Part shown: positions 9,433 to 16,306 of the stretch, piece after piece
Layout of the letters: the number at the start of each line of letters is the position of its first letter
Numbering within the stretch: the first letter of the stretch is position 1
From: Arcanobacterium_A hippocoleae
Lineage (GTDB): Bacteria; Actinomycetota; Actinomycetes; Actinomycetales; Actinomycetaceae
Assembly (NCBI RefSeq): GCF_031456295.1
Contig: NZ_JAVDUJ010000001.1
Coordinates: 1,116,001-1,180,000, forward strand
DNA: 64,000 nucleotides
Direction of reading: 5' to 3'
Position numbers and translations under genes: made by a program
The notes under the pieces: model-generated
What the model was told of the DNA's origin: nothing
What the model saw: only the letters and a program-made list of their open reading frames with translations
The model's database searches: none

Positions 9433-11138
9433 CGCGCGCCTTCCTCTTGTTTGGGGTTCCTGCTGGGTTTCTTGTTCCATGTCCATCCGTAGAGTGCTTC
9501 GTGTTCTTTGCCTAGTTCGATCACTGCTGTTTGGGTGACGATTGTGTTGACTTCGGGCGCTTCTGCATAGTGCTCGTCTTTATCGAAGGCGATGAATATC
9601 TGCTTGTTGGTGAAGCGCTGGTAGAGCTCAAGGATTCGACCGACGGTTGCGTCTTCGATGCTTTGGTGCAGCGGGTGATCGTGGATCACGTATGGCAGCG
9701 CGGTCAGCTCCAGCATGGCTAGGTCGAACAGGATCAGGTTCTTTCCGGTTGTGCCGGTTCCATCGTCAACTTCGGAGCCGTAGGTGTAGCTCTTGCCGGT
9801 GTCGGAGAATGTGAACACTGGCGGGTACCAGTCGCCTGAGCCTTCATGAATGAAGCGGTCGAGGCGTGCGATCTCAGCGTTGAGTTTCGTTTCGATCTCA
9901 CGGTCGTAGCTCTTACGGGTCTCATTCAGGCGGGCTTCAGCGTCTTTCTTCTCTGATTTGAGGTCTTGGGTTGCTTCCCAGGCTTCTACTTGTTCCTTGA
10001 CGAGTGCAAGCTGCCCGCCGATTTCGGCGTTGCGGCGCAGTTCTTTCTCTGAGACGTGGATGGGCACATTCAGATCTCGGAGCTGTTGTTCGGCCTCACC
10101 GATGAAGGTGGTCAGCGAGCCCAGTTCTTGCTGGTAGGCGGTGATCTGGTCTTCTACTTCGTCGGAGACGATCTCGGTGATAGTTCGGTGGAAGAGTTGG
10201 ACGTCTTCGATTCGTTCGAGGTCCGCGTCGGGGAAGAATACGTGTAGTTGTGCGAGGTCTGGGTCGGTGATGGTGGGGAAATCTTCGTTTAGGGACTGTG
10301 TGAGGCGCTGAATTTTTGCTTTCAGTCTGCCGCGTGCAATTCGTAGCCCGTGCAGATGGCTCTTGATCGTTGCAGCCTGGTCGGAGTGCTCGACGTCGAG
10401 TTCAAGCATTGCTTGATCGGTGCCTTTGATGTGTGCGTCGAGTTCTGATTCGAGTTGGTGAACGTGCTTGACCGCTTGCGTGTATTCCCTCTTCAACCGC
10501 AGTTTTTGTGCTTGGAACACACCAATCTTTTGGGTTCTTTGCACGGCCTTGAGATTTTCCGTTGCCGTGGTGAGAGCTTGTTCGAGTTCTTTGAGGTAGT
10601 CATAGACACCGAAAAGCTGGCGCATCACAGCCAGCCCAGTGGCTACTGGTTCACGGCCGGGGCCTTGTAATGGGGTCTCAACGTTGCTCAGTGCTTTTTG
10701 CTGGATGCGGGCAAATCTTGTCATGATCTGCCGGAAGGAAGCATCCATGCCTGACAATCCGTATTGGCGTTTGAGCCAGCCTACGTATTCATCGAACTCC
10801 CACCGCTCAGCGGGGTTCTTGTATTCGGGATCCTCATAGGTTTGGACGAACCCTGGCACGTTAGTGGTGCGCGAGAAGTAATAGTCCACGTCGTTGAAGC
10901 GGAAGGTGAAGTAGATCGTGTGAGCACCTTCAGCTTTCGCGCTGACGGCTTTGGATTTTGCGAATGTTGAACCGCCGAACGCGTAGTCCACGATGAACAG
11001 CAAGGTGGACTTACCGATCGAGTTTTGGGCGCTTTGCCCGCCACGCACCGTGTTCAATCCGGGATGGAACACGATCGGTGGACGAACCTGACCGTTATTG
11101 CGGAACTTGTCTGACCAGACGCTAACGAGCACGGACAA
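9429..11138 (-). CDS. ABC-3C system ATPase, DUF2326-type
   Basis: A 569-residue ATPase. Near residues 33-45 it has GGQSAQNSIGKST, a divergent Walker A with an Asn before GKST, preceded by NTVRGG, which is characteristic of DUF2326 ATPases. The middle (about 180-400) is rich in heptads and predicted coiled coil. The C-terminal part has NLILFDLAMLE and YVIHDHPLHQSIED, which fit the Walker B and D-loop region of this family, and QIFIAFDKDEHY after it. The start is TTG at 11138 or GTG at 11132; both overlap the middle-component gene. DUF2326 proteins are the ATPase of ABC three-component conflict systems (classified by Krishnan, Aravind and colleagues). It probably senses invading nucleic acid and licenses the effector. 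Confidence 0.8.
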   Translation of the reverse strand: MSVLVSVWSDKFRNNGQVRPPIVFHPGLNTVRGGQSAQNSIGKSTLLFIVDYAFGGSTFAKSKAVSAKAEGAHTIYFTFRFNDVDYYFSRTTNVPGFVQTYEDPEYKNPAERWEFDEYVGWLKRQYGLSGMDASFRQIMTRFARIQQKALSNVETPLQGPGREPVATGLAVMRQLFGVYDYLKELEQALTTATENLKAVQRTQKIGVFQAQKLRLKREYTQAVKHVHQLESELDAHIKGTDQAMLELDVEHSDQAATIKSHLHGLRIARGRLKAKIQRLTQSLNEDFPTITDPDLAQLHVFFPDADLERIEDVQLFHRTITEIVSDEVEDQITAYQQELGSLTTFIGEAEQQLRDLNVPIHVSEKELRRNAEIGGQLALVKEQVEAWEATQDLKSEKKDAEARLNETRKSYDREIETKLNAEIARLDRFIHEGSGDWYPPVFTFSDTGKSYTYGSEVDDGTGTTGKNLILFDLAMLELTALPYVIHDHPLHQSIEDATVGRILELYQRFTNKQIFIAFDKDEHYAEAPEVNTIVTQTAVIELGKEHEALYGWTWNKKPSRNPKQEEGAR

Positions 11139-11343
11139 TCACCCCTGTCGTGGAGTCGACGTTGATCTGTTTGAGAGCAAACAAGGCAGTGAGCGCATCG
11201 AGAACGTCCTCGATCGCAGGATTATCGAGCCGCACGCGAAGCTCGCTGATGCTGACGGGTTCGGCTTCGAGGATGGTCAGAATTGGCGCGAATAGTGAGA
11301 GCGTGGATTCGCCGAACGGGTAGAGCTTGTTAGGAAAGCGCAT
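11122..11343 (-). CDS. ABC-3C system middle component
   Basis: A 73-residue protein starting with MRFPNKLYPFGES, then a winged-helix-like stretch (LTILEAEPVSISELRVRL, IEDVLDALTALFALKQINVD). Size, the opening motif and the position between the ABC-3C effector and the DUF2326 ATPase match the small middle component that bridges the two. ATG at 11343 overlaps the effector stop by 14 bases and its own stop overlaps the ATPase start, so all three proteins are translationally coupled and probably made in fixed ratio. The fold is inferred from pattern only. Confidence 0.75.
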   Translation of the reverse strand: MRFPNKLYPFGESTLSLFAPILTILEAEPVSISELRVRLDNPAIEDVLDALTALFALKQINVDSTTGVIVRAR

Positions 11344-12511
11344 ACTGAGGCTCCTTCCCACTGGTGACAGGCGGATACGGTGCTTCGAACACGTCACATT
11401 TTTGGATGAAGTAGGACACCACTGCCTGGCACGCGACGAGTTTGCCACCGGTGGTGGTGTGCAACCATTGCGAAAGCTGAGTAAACACGTCGTCCTGGGG
11501 TATTCCAAGGCGTTTGAGTCTGCGGTATTGAGAGTTGATCGAGTGCCGGACTTCGTCGAAATCCCAGCCGTCGCTGTAGTCAAGCTGTTTCAACGTCGAT
11601 TCGATGAAGACATACCACGCAGCGACGTGTGCCAATACAGCCTGCTGCAATATGACGTCATTTGGGATTTTTGTTTCGACCGCCAGTGGTTCTGTGATCG
11701 GTTGATGTAAATCGCCTTGGCCAGCGCCGCCCATCTTCTCCAACACTTGCCGTATCCACTGCTCCATGCCTTCTGGGGATATGGCCAGGCGAGATTTGAA
11801 CTGCGAAACGAGTTGATCCTTTATTGCCTTGAGCTCTTGGACGGCTTGTGGATTAGCGCCTGTGTGCATCGCATGATGATGGGGACACAGCGCGATCAGA
11901 TTCGCAGGATCTCGCGGATCGTCTGCGGGGTCGATGACGGTCACCTCGAAGCTTGGGACTGCCACGCCTTGATCGTTGACTTGAAGAAGCTGATTCATAC
12001 AGCCTAAGGCTGGGCAGGTTGCTCCAGCTTCCATCTGCAAAGCAGATCCCAAACGCTTGTGTGCTGCGGCCGTTTGGATACGCCGAGCTTTTTCTTGAGC
12101 GTCCTCCACGAGTTGCTGGTTCGTTGTCGCCGCAGTTAAGACTCGGGTGAAGTAATCAGCACACCATTCAGGGACACGCTCCCACGTGATTGACGGTTCA
12201 AAGGGGCGAATTGCTTCCGCCATGCGTTCCAGCTGGGGTTGGCTACGCTCCTGCAACGTCGCAACGAGTCCGTAGGGCTCGAAATTGTGTCGCAAGATCG
12301 GCTCAGCAATATCTGAGTTGAAGGACCTGTTGCCGCTGGCGATGTGGTTCAACGACGCAGCCGGAGGGGCCATCACCGGATCATCCTCAGTGCCTTCAAA
12401 ACCTGGGTTTGCCTCACACACCAAAGACAACAGGTTACGCATCCGTTCTTCCCGGTTGGAGCCAAGGTCAAGGTTCAAACTCAGCAGCTTAAAGAAGTCC
12501 TTAAACTCCAC
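11330..12511 (-). CDS. ABC-3C system effector with HNH-like nuclease centre
   Basis: A 393-residue protein. Residues about 1-150 form a helical region of unknown fold. Near 165-215 there is a treble-clef/HNH-like pattern: CPALGC, then ANLIALCPHHHAMHTG, with two Cys pairs and a CxxHH core expected of an HNH nuclease. The C-terminal 130 residues (HVAAWYVFIESTLKQLDY, QYRRLKRLGIPQDDVFTQL) resemble the conserved C-terminal domain that ties ABC-3C effectors to the ATPase. GTG at 12511 has GAGGAGG a few bases upstream. It is the first gene of the operon and probably the DNA-cutting effector of an antiphage or anti-plasmid system. Nuclease activity is inferred from motifs. Confidence 0.75.
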   Translation of the reverse strand: MEFKDFFKLLSLNLDLGSNREERMRNLLSLVCEANPGFEGTEDDPVMAPPAASLNHIASGNRSFNSDIAEPILRHNFEPYGLVATLQERSQPQLERMAEAIRPFEPSITWERVPEWCADYFTRVLTAATTNQQLVEDAQEKARRIQTAAAHKRLGSALQMEAGATCPALGCMNQLLQVNDQGVAVPSFEVTVIDPADDPRDPANLIALCPHHHAMHTGANPQAVQELKAIKDQLVSQFKSRLAISPEGMEQWIRQVLEKMGGAGQGDLHQPITEPLAVETKIPNDVILQQAVLAHVAAWYVFIESTLKQLDYSDGWDFDEVRHSINSQYRRLKRLGIPQDDVFTQLSQWLHTTTGGKLVACQAVVSYFIQKCDVFEAPYPPVTSGKEPQYALS

Positions 12512-12523
12512 CAGCGCCTCCTC

Positions 12524-12562
12524 GTCTCAACCCTGTCTCAAATCGTGTCTCAGTTCGTCTCA
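12524..12562 (-). promoter_or_regulatory. Four helically phased GTCTCA repeats before the ABC-3C operon
   Basis: The hexamer GTCTCA (TGAGAC on the coding strand) occurs at 12524, 12535, 12547 and 12557, that is with spacings of 11, 12 and 10 bases, about one helical turn. It lies immediately upstream of the ribosome-binding site of the effector gene. Such phasing suits cooperative binding of a repressor, most simply the operon's own Xre protein. No clear -35/-10 pair is resolved. Chance or leftover coding sequence cannot be excluded. Confidence 0.45.
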
Positions 12563-12692
12563 AGTGGCTCCGTAACGTCATTGGCAGTGGCAGCGAGCTA
12601 ACTGAGTAGAACAACCACTCTCACTGATTCTACCGAAATAATCTCGCGGGTGCGAAGAATTATTGGCCCGAATCTGTGAGGAGGTGAAGCAC

Positions 12693-12836
12693 ATGGGAAG
12701 GAACCGTAAGCAGACGTCTGCGAAGGTGGCGTCCAAGGCGTCGAAGATTCTGACCGATGGCCGTTATGGCAAGGACTCGAAGTCTGTTGCCGCCTCGGCG
12801 TTGGCGCAGACTAAGCCGTCCAAGCGCGGCAAGTAG
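12693..12836 (+). CDS. Small basic protein (47 aa) of mobile-element type
   Basis: ATG at 12693 has an excellent GGAGGTG ribosome-binding site at 12680-12686 and opens a 47-residue basic frame (MGRNRKQTSAKVASKASKIL at the start, KPSKRGK at the end). From memory, Lys/Ser/Ala-rich proteins of this size with the pattern KQTS.KVAS.AS are frequent in actinobacterial and firmicute mobile elements; their role is unknown. It is the leftmost plus-strand gene of the phage block and precedes the structured non-coding region, which suggests the left boundary of the element lies close by. Confidence 0.7.
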   Translation: MGRNRKQTSAKVASKASKILTDGRYGKDSKSVAASALAQTKPSKRGK

Positions 12837-12891
12837 TCGTACACAGCCCACTCGGTTTCGACACAGTGCGGGCCGGGTGGGTGGGGACGGT

Positions 12892-13143
12892 AGTGCTGGT
12901 GGCCACCGGCACTGACGTTCTCCAAGCCTGAGCGTGATTGTTCGGGAGCTCATCTGGCGGATGAGCGACCTCCACAGCGAGTGCTGGCTGTGGTTGTAGA
13001 CAAACAAATCACTAGTGAGACCTGCTCTGGGAGCGCTCGGCGGGTCACCGCACCCAACCCCTCTTTGCTGAGGGCTGGGTGGGGTGGCTCGCCTTTGTCG
13101 TCTTCCTAGCAGTTCTCACCAGTGATCTGAGTTAAACAGATCA
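12892..13143 (+). ncRNA. Candidate structured RNA or leader before the sigma-like gene
   Basis: The gene-free stretch 12837-13187 is packed with inverted repeats: a near-perfect 22-base palindrome at 12892-12913; perfect 7-bp stems at 12948-12954/12960-12966 and 12972-12978/12987-12993; a long-range 19-bp helix (17 matches) 13008-13026 with 13108-13126; and inside it a long hairpin built of 13039-13042/13090-13093, 13044-13049/13083-13088, 13051-13056/13076-13081 and 13059-13063/13070-13074. A last 7-bp stem (13123-13129/13137-13143) shares bases with the long-range helix, so the two may be alternatives. It sits before the start codon at 13188. A structured ncRNA or a switching leader is inferred; strand is assumed from neighbours. 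Confidence 0.55.
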
Positions 13144-13187
13144 GGTCTCCAAATCACCGGGATTCCCGGAGAAATGGAGATCCTTCG

Positions 13188-13877
13188 ATGAAGGTCACCT
13201 TCAAGCACGAAGCAGACAACAACAAGAACGAGTCCATCACCGACACTTTCGACATTGACCCTGGGGAGTTCGCTCTCATGATCGCTACCGACCGCCAGCA
13301 ACGCGCCGCAGCTACGGGTGTTCCGCTCGATCAGGTCAAGCCCTGCACACCGCAGAAGATTCTGGACGAGCTGTGGAACGCAGAGGAAGCTGCCACGCAT
13401 AAAGCGGTCCGTGGAGATCGCGGCAAGGGTAAGAAGAAATGCATGTGCGGGGCTGGGTGCGGTCCTCGACGTGGATGCCGCGTCCCGAACAACGCACCGT
13501 TTTCGTATGAGCAGATGCTCGAAATCGATCTTGATCCAGCTTCACCAGGTATCAGCGCTGAAGACCAGGTCATCGAACGTGAGAACAGTGTCCAGCGTGC
13601 CCGTGAGATCGCAGCACTTTGGAATGTCATCGACGGGTTGGATCCCCAGCATCGTGAGGTGATGGTGCGCCTTCTCGCAACCGACAAGCTCAATCAGGCA
13701 GCGGTGGCGCGCGATATGGGGTTGACCCGTGCTCGGGTATCGCAGCTGGTGGCAGAGGTAAAACCACTGATTCGACAGGCGGTGGAGGCTGCTCGGTTTA
13801 ACACTTTCGCTGGTGTCGGCAGTGGGGTGAAGGGAGAAGCCAACCGGGCTACTCCCATAAATGAGGAAGAAAGGTAA
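13188..13877 (+). CDS. Phage sigma-region-4-like regulator with a Cys cluster
   Basis: A 229-residue protein. Residues about 130-215 (SVQRAREIAALWNVIDGLDP, REVMVRLLATDKLNQAAVAR, MGLTRARVSQLVAEVKPLI) form a sigma-70 region 4-type helix-turn-helix. An unusual insert at about residues 80-105 has CMCGAGC followed by GCRVP in a Lys/Arg-rich setting, a possible metal-binding knuckle. ATG at 13188 follows GGAGATCC. It heads the early operon and is a candidate activator of the phage; the bipartite repeats at 13797, 19596, 26083 and 57114 could be its sites (inference). There is no region 2, so it is not a full sigma factor. Confidence 0.7.
   Translation: MKVTFKHEADNNKNESITDTFDIDPGEFALMIATDRQQRAAATGVPLDQVKPCTPQKILDELWNAEEAATHKAVRGDRGKGKKKCMCGAGCGPRRGCRVPNNAPFSYEQMLEIDLDPASPGISAEDQVIERENSVQRAREIAALWNVIDGLDPQHREVMVRLLATDKLNQAAVARDMGLTRARVSQLVAEVKPLIRQAVEAARFNTFAGVGSGVKGEANRATPINEEER
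13797..13834 (+). repeat. Bipartite phage repeat, copy A
   Basis: TTTAACACTTTCGCTGGT followed by GTCGGCAGTGGGGTGA. The distance from the first base of the TTTAACA box to the GTCGGCA box is 18 bases, identical in all four copies. This copy overlaps the 3' coding end of the sigma-like gene and ends 48 bases before the start codon at 13883. Likely regulatory. Confidence 0.6.
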
Positions 13878-13882
13878 GCCCG

Positions 13883-14119
13883 ATGGCTCGACATAGTCTC
13901 AAGCTTCATATAGCCCGGCATATCCCTGACGACCCAGGAATCATCGCCACCAAAAACGTGAGGCTGCGTGAACGGCTCATGCGCCTGCTGCTTGGTACCC
14001 CGCGCAAAGTCATGATCCTTGTCCCCGGTGATTCGGTCAAGCAGATCGACATCACCGAAAACACCGATGACGACCTCATGGCACTGGCTGATGCTCTCAA
14101 GGCGGGTGAGTCCAAATGA
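13883..14119 (+). CDS. Conserved small phage protein, unknown function
   Basis: A 78-residue protein starting at ATG 13883, five bases after the sigma-like gene. It is basic at the front (MARHSLKLHIARHIPDDPG) and acidic at the end (ITENTDDDLMALADALKAG), with KVMILVPGDSVKQIDI in between. I do not recognise a domain. Its stop overlaps the next start (ATGA-type overlap at 14116), so it belongs to the early operon. Copy A of the bipartite repeat lies just upstream. Confidence 0.65.
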   Translation: MARHSLKLHIARHIPDDPGIIATKNVRLRERLMRLLLGTPRKVMILVPGDSVKQIDITENTDDDLMALADALKAGESK

Positions 14120-14529
14120 TGATGCCGGAAATTAACGCCTTCATTCGTGATGGAAACCAGACGATGCGGTCGCTCGCCGATTTGCTTGCGCGGGCTCAGC
14201 AGATTGTTGAGGAGAGCTTCGAAGACCACGCAGGAATGCCTGGTGAACGCCCGGAGCTTGCCCTGCAGATCAAGGAACCCTGCGAAACCGTCCCAGCCAC
14301 GCACGCCCAGCCAGAACTACTCGCGGACGAGCCGGAGGTTGAACCTGAACCGGTGGTGACGCTCGAAGAAGTACGTGCTTTTCTTTCCGAGCTCTCAGCG
14401 CAAGGCCACACTGCAAAGGTTCGTGAGCTGATCGTCGAGGCTGGTGCGGACAAGCTCTCAGCGGTGGATCCGTCAAAGTTCGGCTGGCTTCTTGAGCGGG
14501 CGAAGGAGATTGCTAATGGCACCGTCTGA
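14116..14529 (+). CDS. Early phage protein preceding DUF2800 gene
   Basis: A 137-residue acidic protein. Residues 1-55 are helical (RDGNQTMRSLADLLARAQQI), a Pro/Glu-rich linker follows, and the C-terminal 50 residues (VTLEEVRAFLSELSAQGHTA, VRELIVEAGADKLSAVDPSK) form a small helical domain often found just before DUF2800 genes in firmicute and actinobacterial phages, where it has been labelled misleadingly as an rRNA biogenesis protein. The C-terminal domain may bind single-stranded DNA or a replication partner; that is a guess. The gene overlaps both neighbours. Confidence 0.65.
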   Translation: MMMPEINAFIRDGNQTMRSLADLLARAQQIVEESFEDHAGMPGERPELALQIKEPCETVPATHAQPELLADEPEVEPEPVVTLEEVRAFLSELSAQGHTAKVRELIVEAGADKLSAVDPSKFGWLLERAKEIANGTV

Positions 14530-15652
14530 CCACGCACTCCTCTCGGCATCTGGAGCGCACAGGTGGCTCAACTGCACGCCCTCCGCCCGTCTGGAATCCG
14601 ATGAGCCAGAATCCACGTCTGCTGCTGCCGAGCAAGGCACCGTCGCCCATGCACTGGCTGAGCACAAACTTCGCAGGGCTCTCAAGCAGCGCTCGAAGCG
14701 TCCGGTCTCGTCTTGGATTGATGACGAGATGGAAACCTTGGCCGACGACTACGTCGCCTTTGTCCAGGAACACATCTCGATCGCCCAGGAGACCTGTGGT
14801 GATCCGCAGGTGCTGATCGAGCAGCGCCTGGATTTTAGCCATATTGTGCCCGGAGGTTTTGGCACTGGGGACTGCGTCATTATCGCCGAACCCGTACTGC
14901 AGATCATTGATCTTAAGTACGGGCAAGGCGTCCTCGTCGAGGCCGCGAACAATCCGCAGTTGATGTTGTATGCGCTCGGAGCGCTTCACGCCTTCGGGAG
15001 CCTGTACGACATCGAGCGCGTAGCAGTCACGATCTACCAGCCACGCCGGGCGAACGTCGACACCTGGGAAATTTCTGTTGCCGAGCTCGAACAGTGGGCT
15101 GAAGCAGAGGTCAAACCTAAAGCCGAGCTCGCCGCTGCAGGTAAGGGTGAGTTTTGTCCGGGGTCGTGGTGTCAGTTCTGCAAGCTCACTCCCACCTGCC
15201 GGGCAAGAGCAGAAGCCAATCTTGCGCTGGCCAAGCTCGAGTTCGCCCCACCAGCAGAACTGAGTGATGCGGAGATCGCTGACGTACTAGCGAAGATTCC
15301 GAATCTGAAGTCCTGGGCATCCGACGTGGAAGCCTACGCGCTCTCCAAGGCCGTCAACCAGGGCGTGGTCTTTGACGGGTTCAAAGTCGTCGCAGGTCGT
15401 TCGGTACGCAAATACACCTCCGAAACCGACGTCGCTGCAGCGGCTGAGGCGGCTGGCTATAGGGACATCTATGACCGCAAGCTCATCACCCTCACAGCCA
15501 TGGAAAAGCTGATGGGTAAACCCGCCTTCAACGAGATTCTTGGCGATCTCGTGACCAAACCTGCAGGCAAACCCACCCTGGTTCCTGCATCCGATAAACG
15601 GCCAGCGCTTGACCTGGTGAGCGCGACCACCGATTTTCAACCAAACAAGTAA
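14516..15652 (+). CDS. DUF2800 Cas4/RecB-like phage nuclease
   Basis: A 378-residue protein beginning MAPSDHALLSASGAHRWLNC, the standard opening of DUF2800 proteins. ATG at 14516 lies inside the preceding gene with AAGGAG upstream. EQGTVAHALAEH is the first helix motif of the PD-(D/E)XK superfamily, GTGDCVIIAEPVLQIIDLKYGQG carries the catalytic Asp and the D-x-K of the nuclease core, and two Cys pairs (CPGSWCQFC and CRARAEA further on) fit the iron-sulfur cluster of Cas4/AddB-type nucleases. It stands next to the DUF2815 and PolA genes, a common phage replication or recombination trio. It probably processes DNA ends during replication. Confidence 0.85.
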   Translation: MAPSDHALLSASGAHRWLNCTPSARLESDEPESTSAAAEQGTVAHALAEHKLRRALKQRSKRPVSSWIDDEMETLADDYVAFVQEHISIAQETCGDPQVLIEQRLDFSHIVPGGFGTGDCVIIAEPVLQIIDLKYGQGVLVEAANNPQLMLYALGALHAFGSLYDIERVAVTIYQPRRANVDTWEISVAELEQWAEAEVKPKAELAAAGKGEFCPGSWCQFCKLTPTCRARAEANLALAKLEFAPPAELSDAEIADVLAKIPNLKSWASDVEAYALSKAVNQGVVFDGFKVVAGRSVRKYTSETDVAAAAEAAGYRDIYDRKLITLTAMEKLMGKPAFNEILGDLVTKPAGKPTLVPASDKRPALDLVSATTDFQPNK

Positions 15653-15675
15653 CGAACAGAAAGAAGAACAAGATT

Positions 15676-16227
15676 ATGACTACTCAGAATCCGACCCGTA
15701 TTGTGACCGGCGAAGTCCGCCTATCCTACGCACACGTGTGGGAGCCGAACTCCATCCAAGGCGGCAAACCCAAATACTCCGTCTCACTGATCATCCCCAA
15801 ATCTGATACCGCCACGATCGCGGCGATCGAGCGCGCGGTGGATGCAGCCATCGATGCCGGAACGGCCAAGTTTGGTGGGAAGCGCCCGAACAAGGCAGCC
15901 CTCAAGCTCCCGCTGCGCGATGGCGATATTGAGCGTGACGACGAAGCCTACAAGGGCGCCTACTTCCTCAACGCCAACTCGCTGACCGCTCCGCAAATCG
16001 TCGACATGAATGTCGCACCGATCCTGGACCGCGCCGAAGTCTACTCAGGCTGCTACGCACGAGTATCCCTATCCTTCTACGCGTTCAACACAAACGGCAA
16101 CCGTGGCATCGCCTGCGCACTAGGTAACATTCAAAAAACCCGCGACGGTGAGAGCCTAGGTGGTGGGCGCGTGTCGGCTGAGACCGACTTCGGTACCTTC
16201 GCTGCTGATGACGACTTCTTGAACTAA
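15676..16227 (+). CDS. DUF2815 single-stranded-DNA-binding-like phage protein
   Basis: A 183-residue protein with the DUF2815 pattern: VTGEVRLSYAHVWEP, KPKYSVSLIIPKSD, LPLRDGDIERDDEAYKGAYF and VYSGCYARVSLSFYAFN, then GNRGIACALGNIQKTRDGE. The family is thought to be an OB-fold ssDNA-binding or ssDNA annealing-related protein and nearly always sits between DUF2800 and a family A polymerase, as here. ATG at 15676 has AGAAAGAAG upstream. It probably coats ssDNA at the phage fork. Confidence 0.85.
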   Translation: MTTQNPTRIVTGEVRLSYAHVWEPNSIQGGKPKYSVSLIIPKSDTATIAAIERAVDAAIDAGTAKFGGKRPNKAALKLPLRDGDIERDDEAYKGAYFLNANSLTAPQIVDMNVAPILDRAEVYSGCYARVSLSFYAFNTNGNRGIACALGNIQKTRDGESLGGGRVSAETDFGTFAADDDFLN

Positions 16228-16239
16228 CTATCCCCAAGC

Positions 16240-16280
16240 GTGGAGGGAACCAGCCTATCTTGTTGGTTCCCTCCACTTTT
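16240..16280 (+). terminator. Strong terminator-like hairpin inside the replication operon
   Basis: GTGGAGGGAACCA (16240-16252) pairs perfectly with TGGTTCCCTCCAC (16264-16276) around an 11-base loop, and TTTT follows. It lies between the DUF2815 stop and the polymerase start, so it probably lowers polymerase expression by partial termination, or is overridden by antitermination. Confidence 0.75.
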
Positions 16281-16306
16281 AACCCTGAAGTGAAAGGAAC
16301 CCCGTC

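Noticed and set aside
12344..12601. Plus-strand reading frame over the start of the ABC-3C effector gene, ending in a Ser/Val-rich tail
   Set aside because: It runs antisense to a well-supported gene, has no ribosome-binding site and no recognisable domain; the Ser/Val repeats come from the GTCTCA iterations.
12660..13007. Minus-strand frame of 115 codons over the structured region
   Set aside because: Its translation is Arg/Leu-rich low complexity, it opposes the well-supported 47-aa gene, and the inverted repeats explain the open frame.
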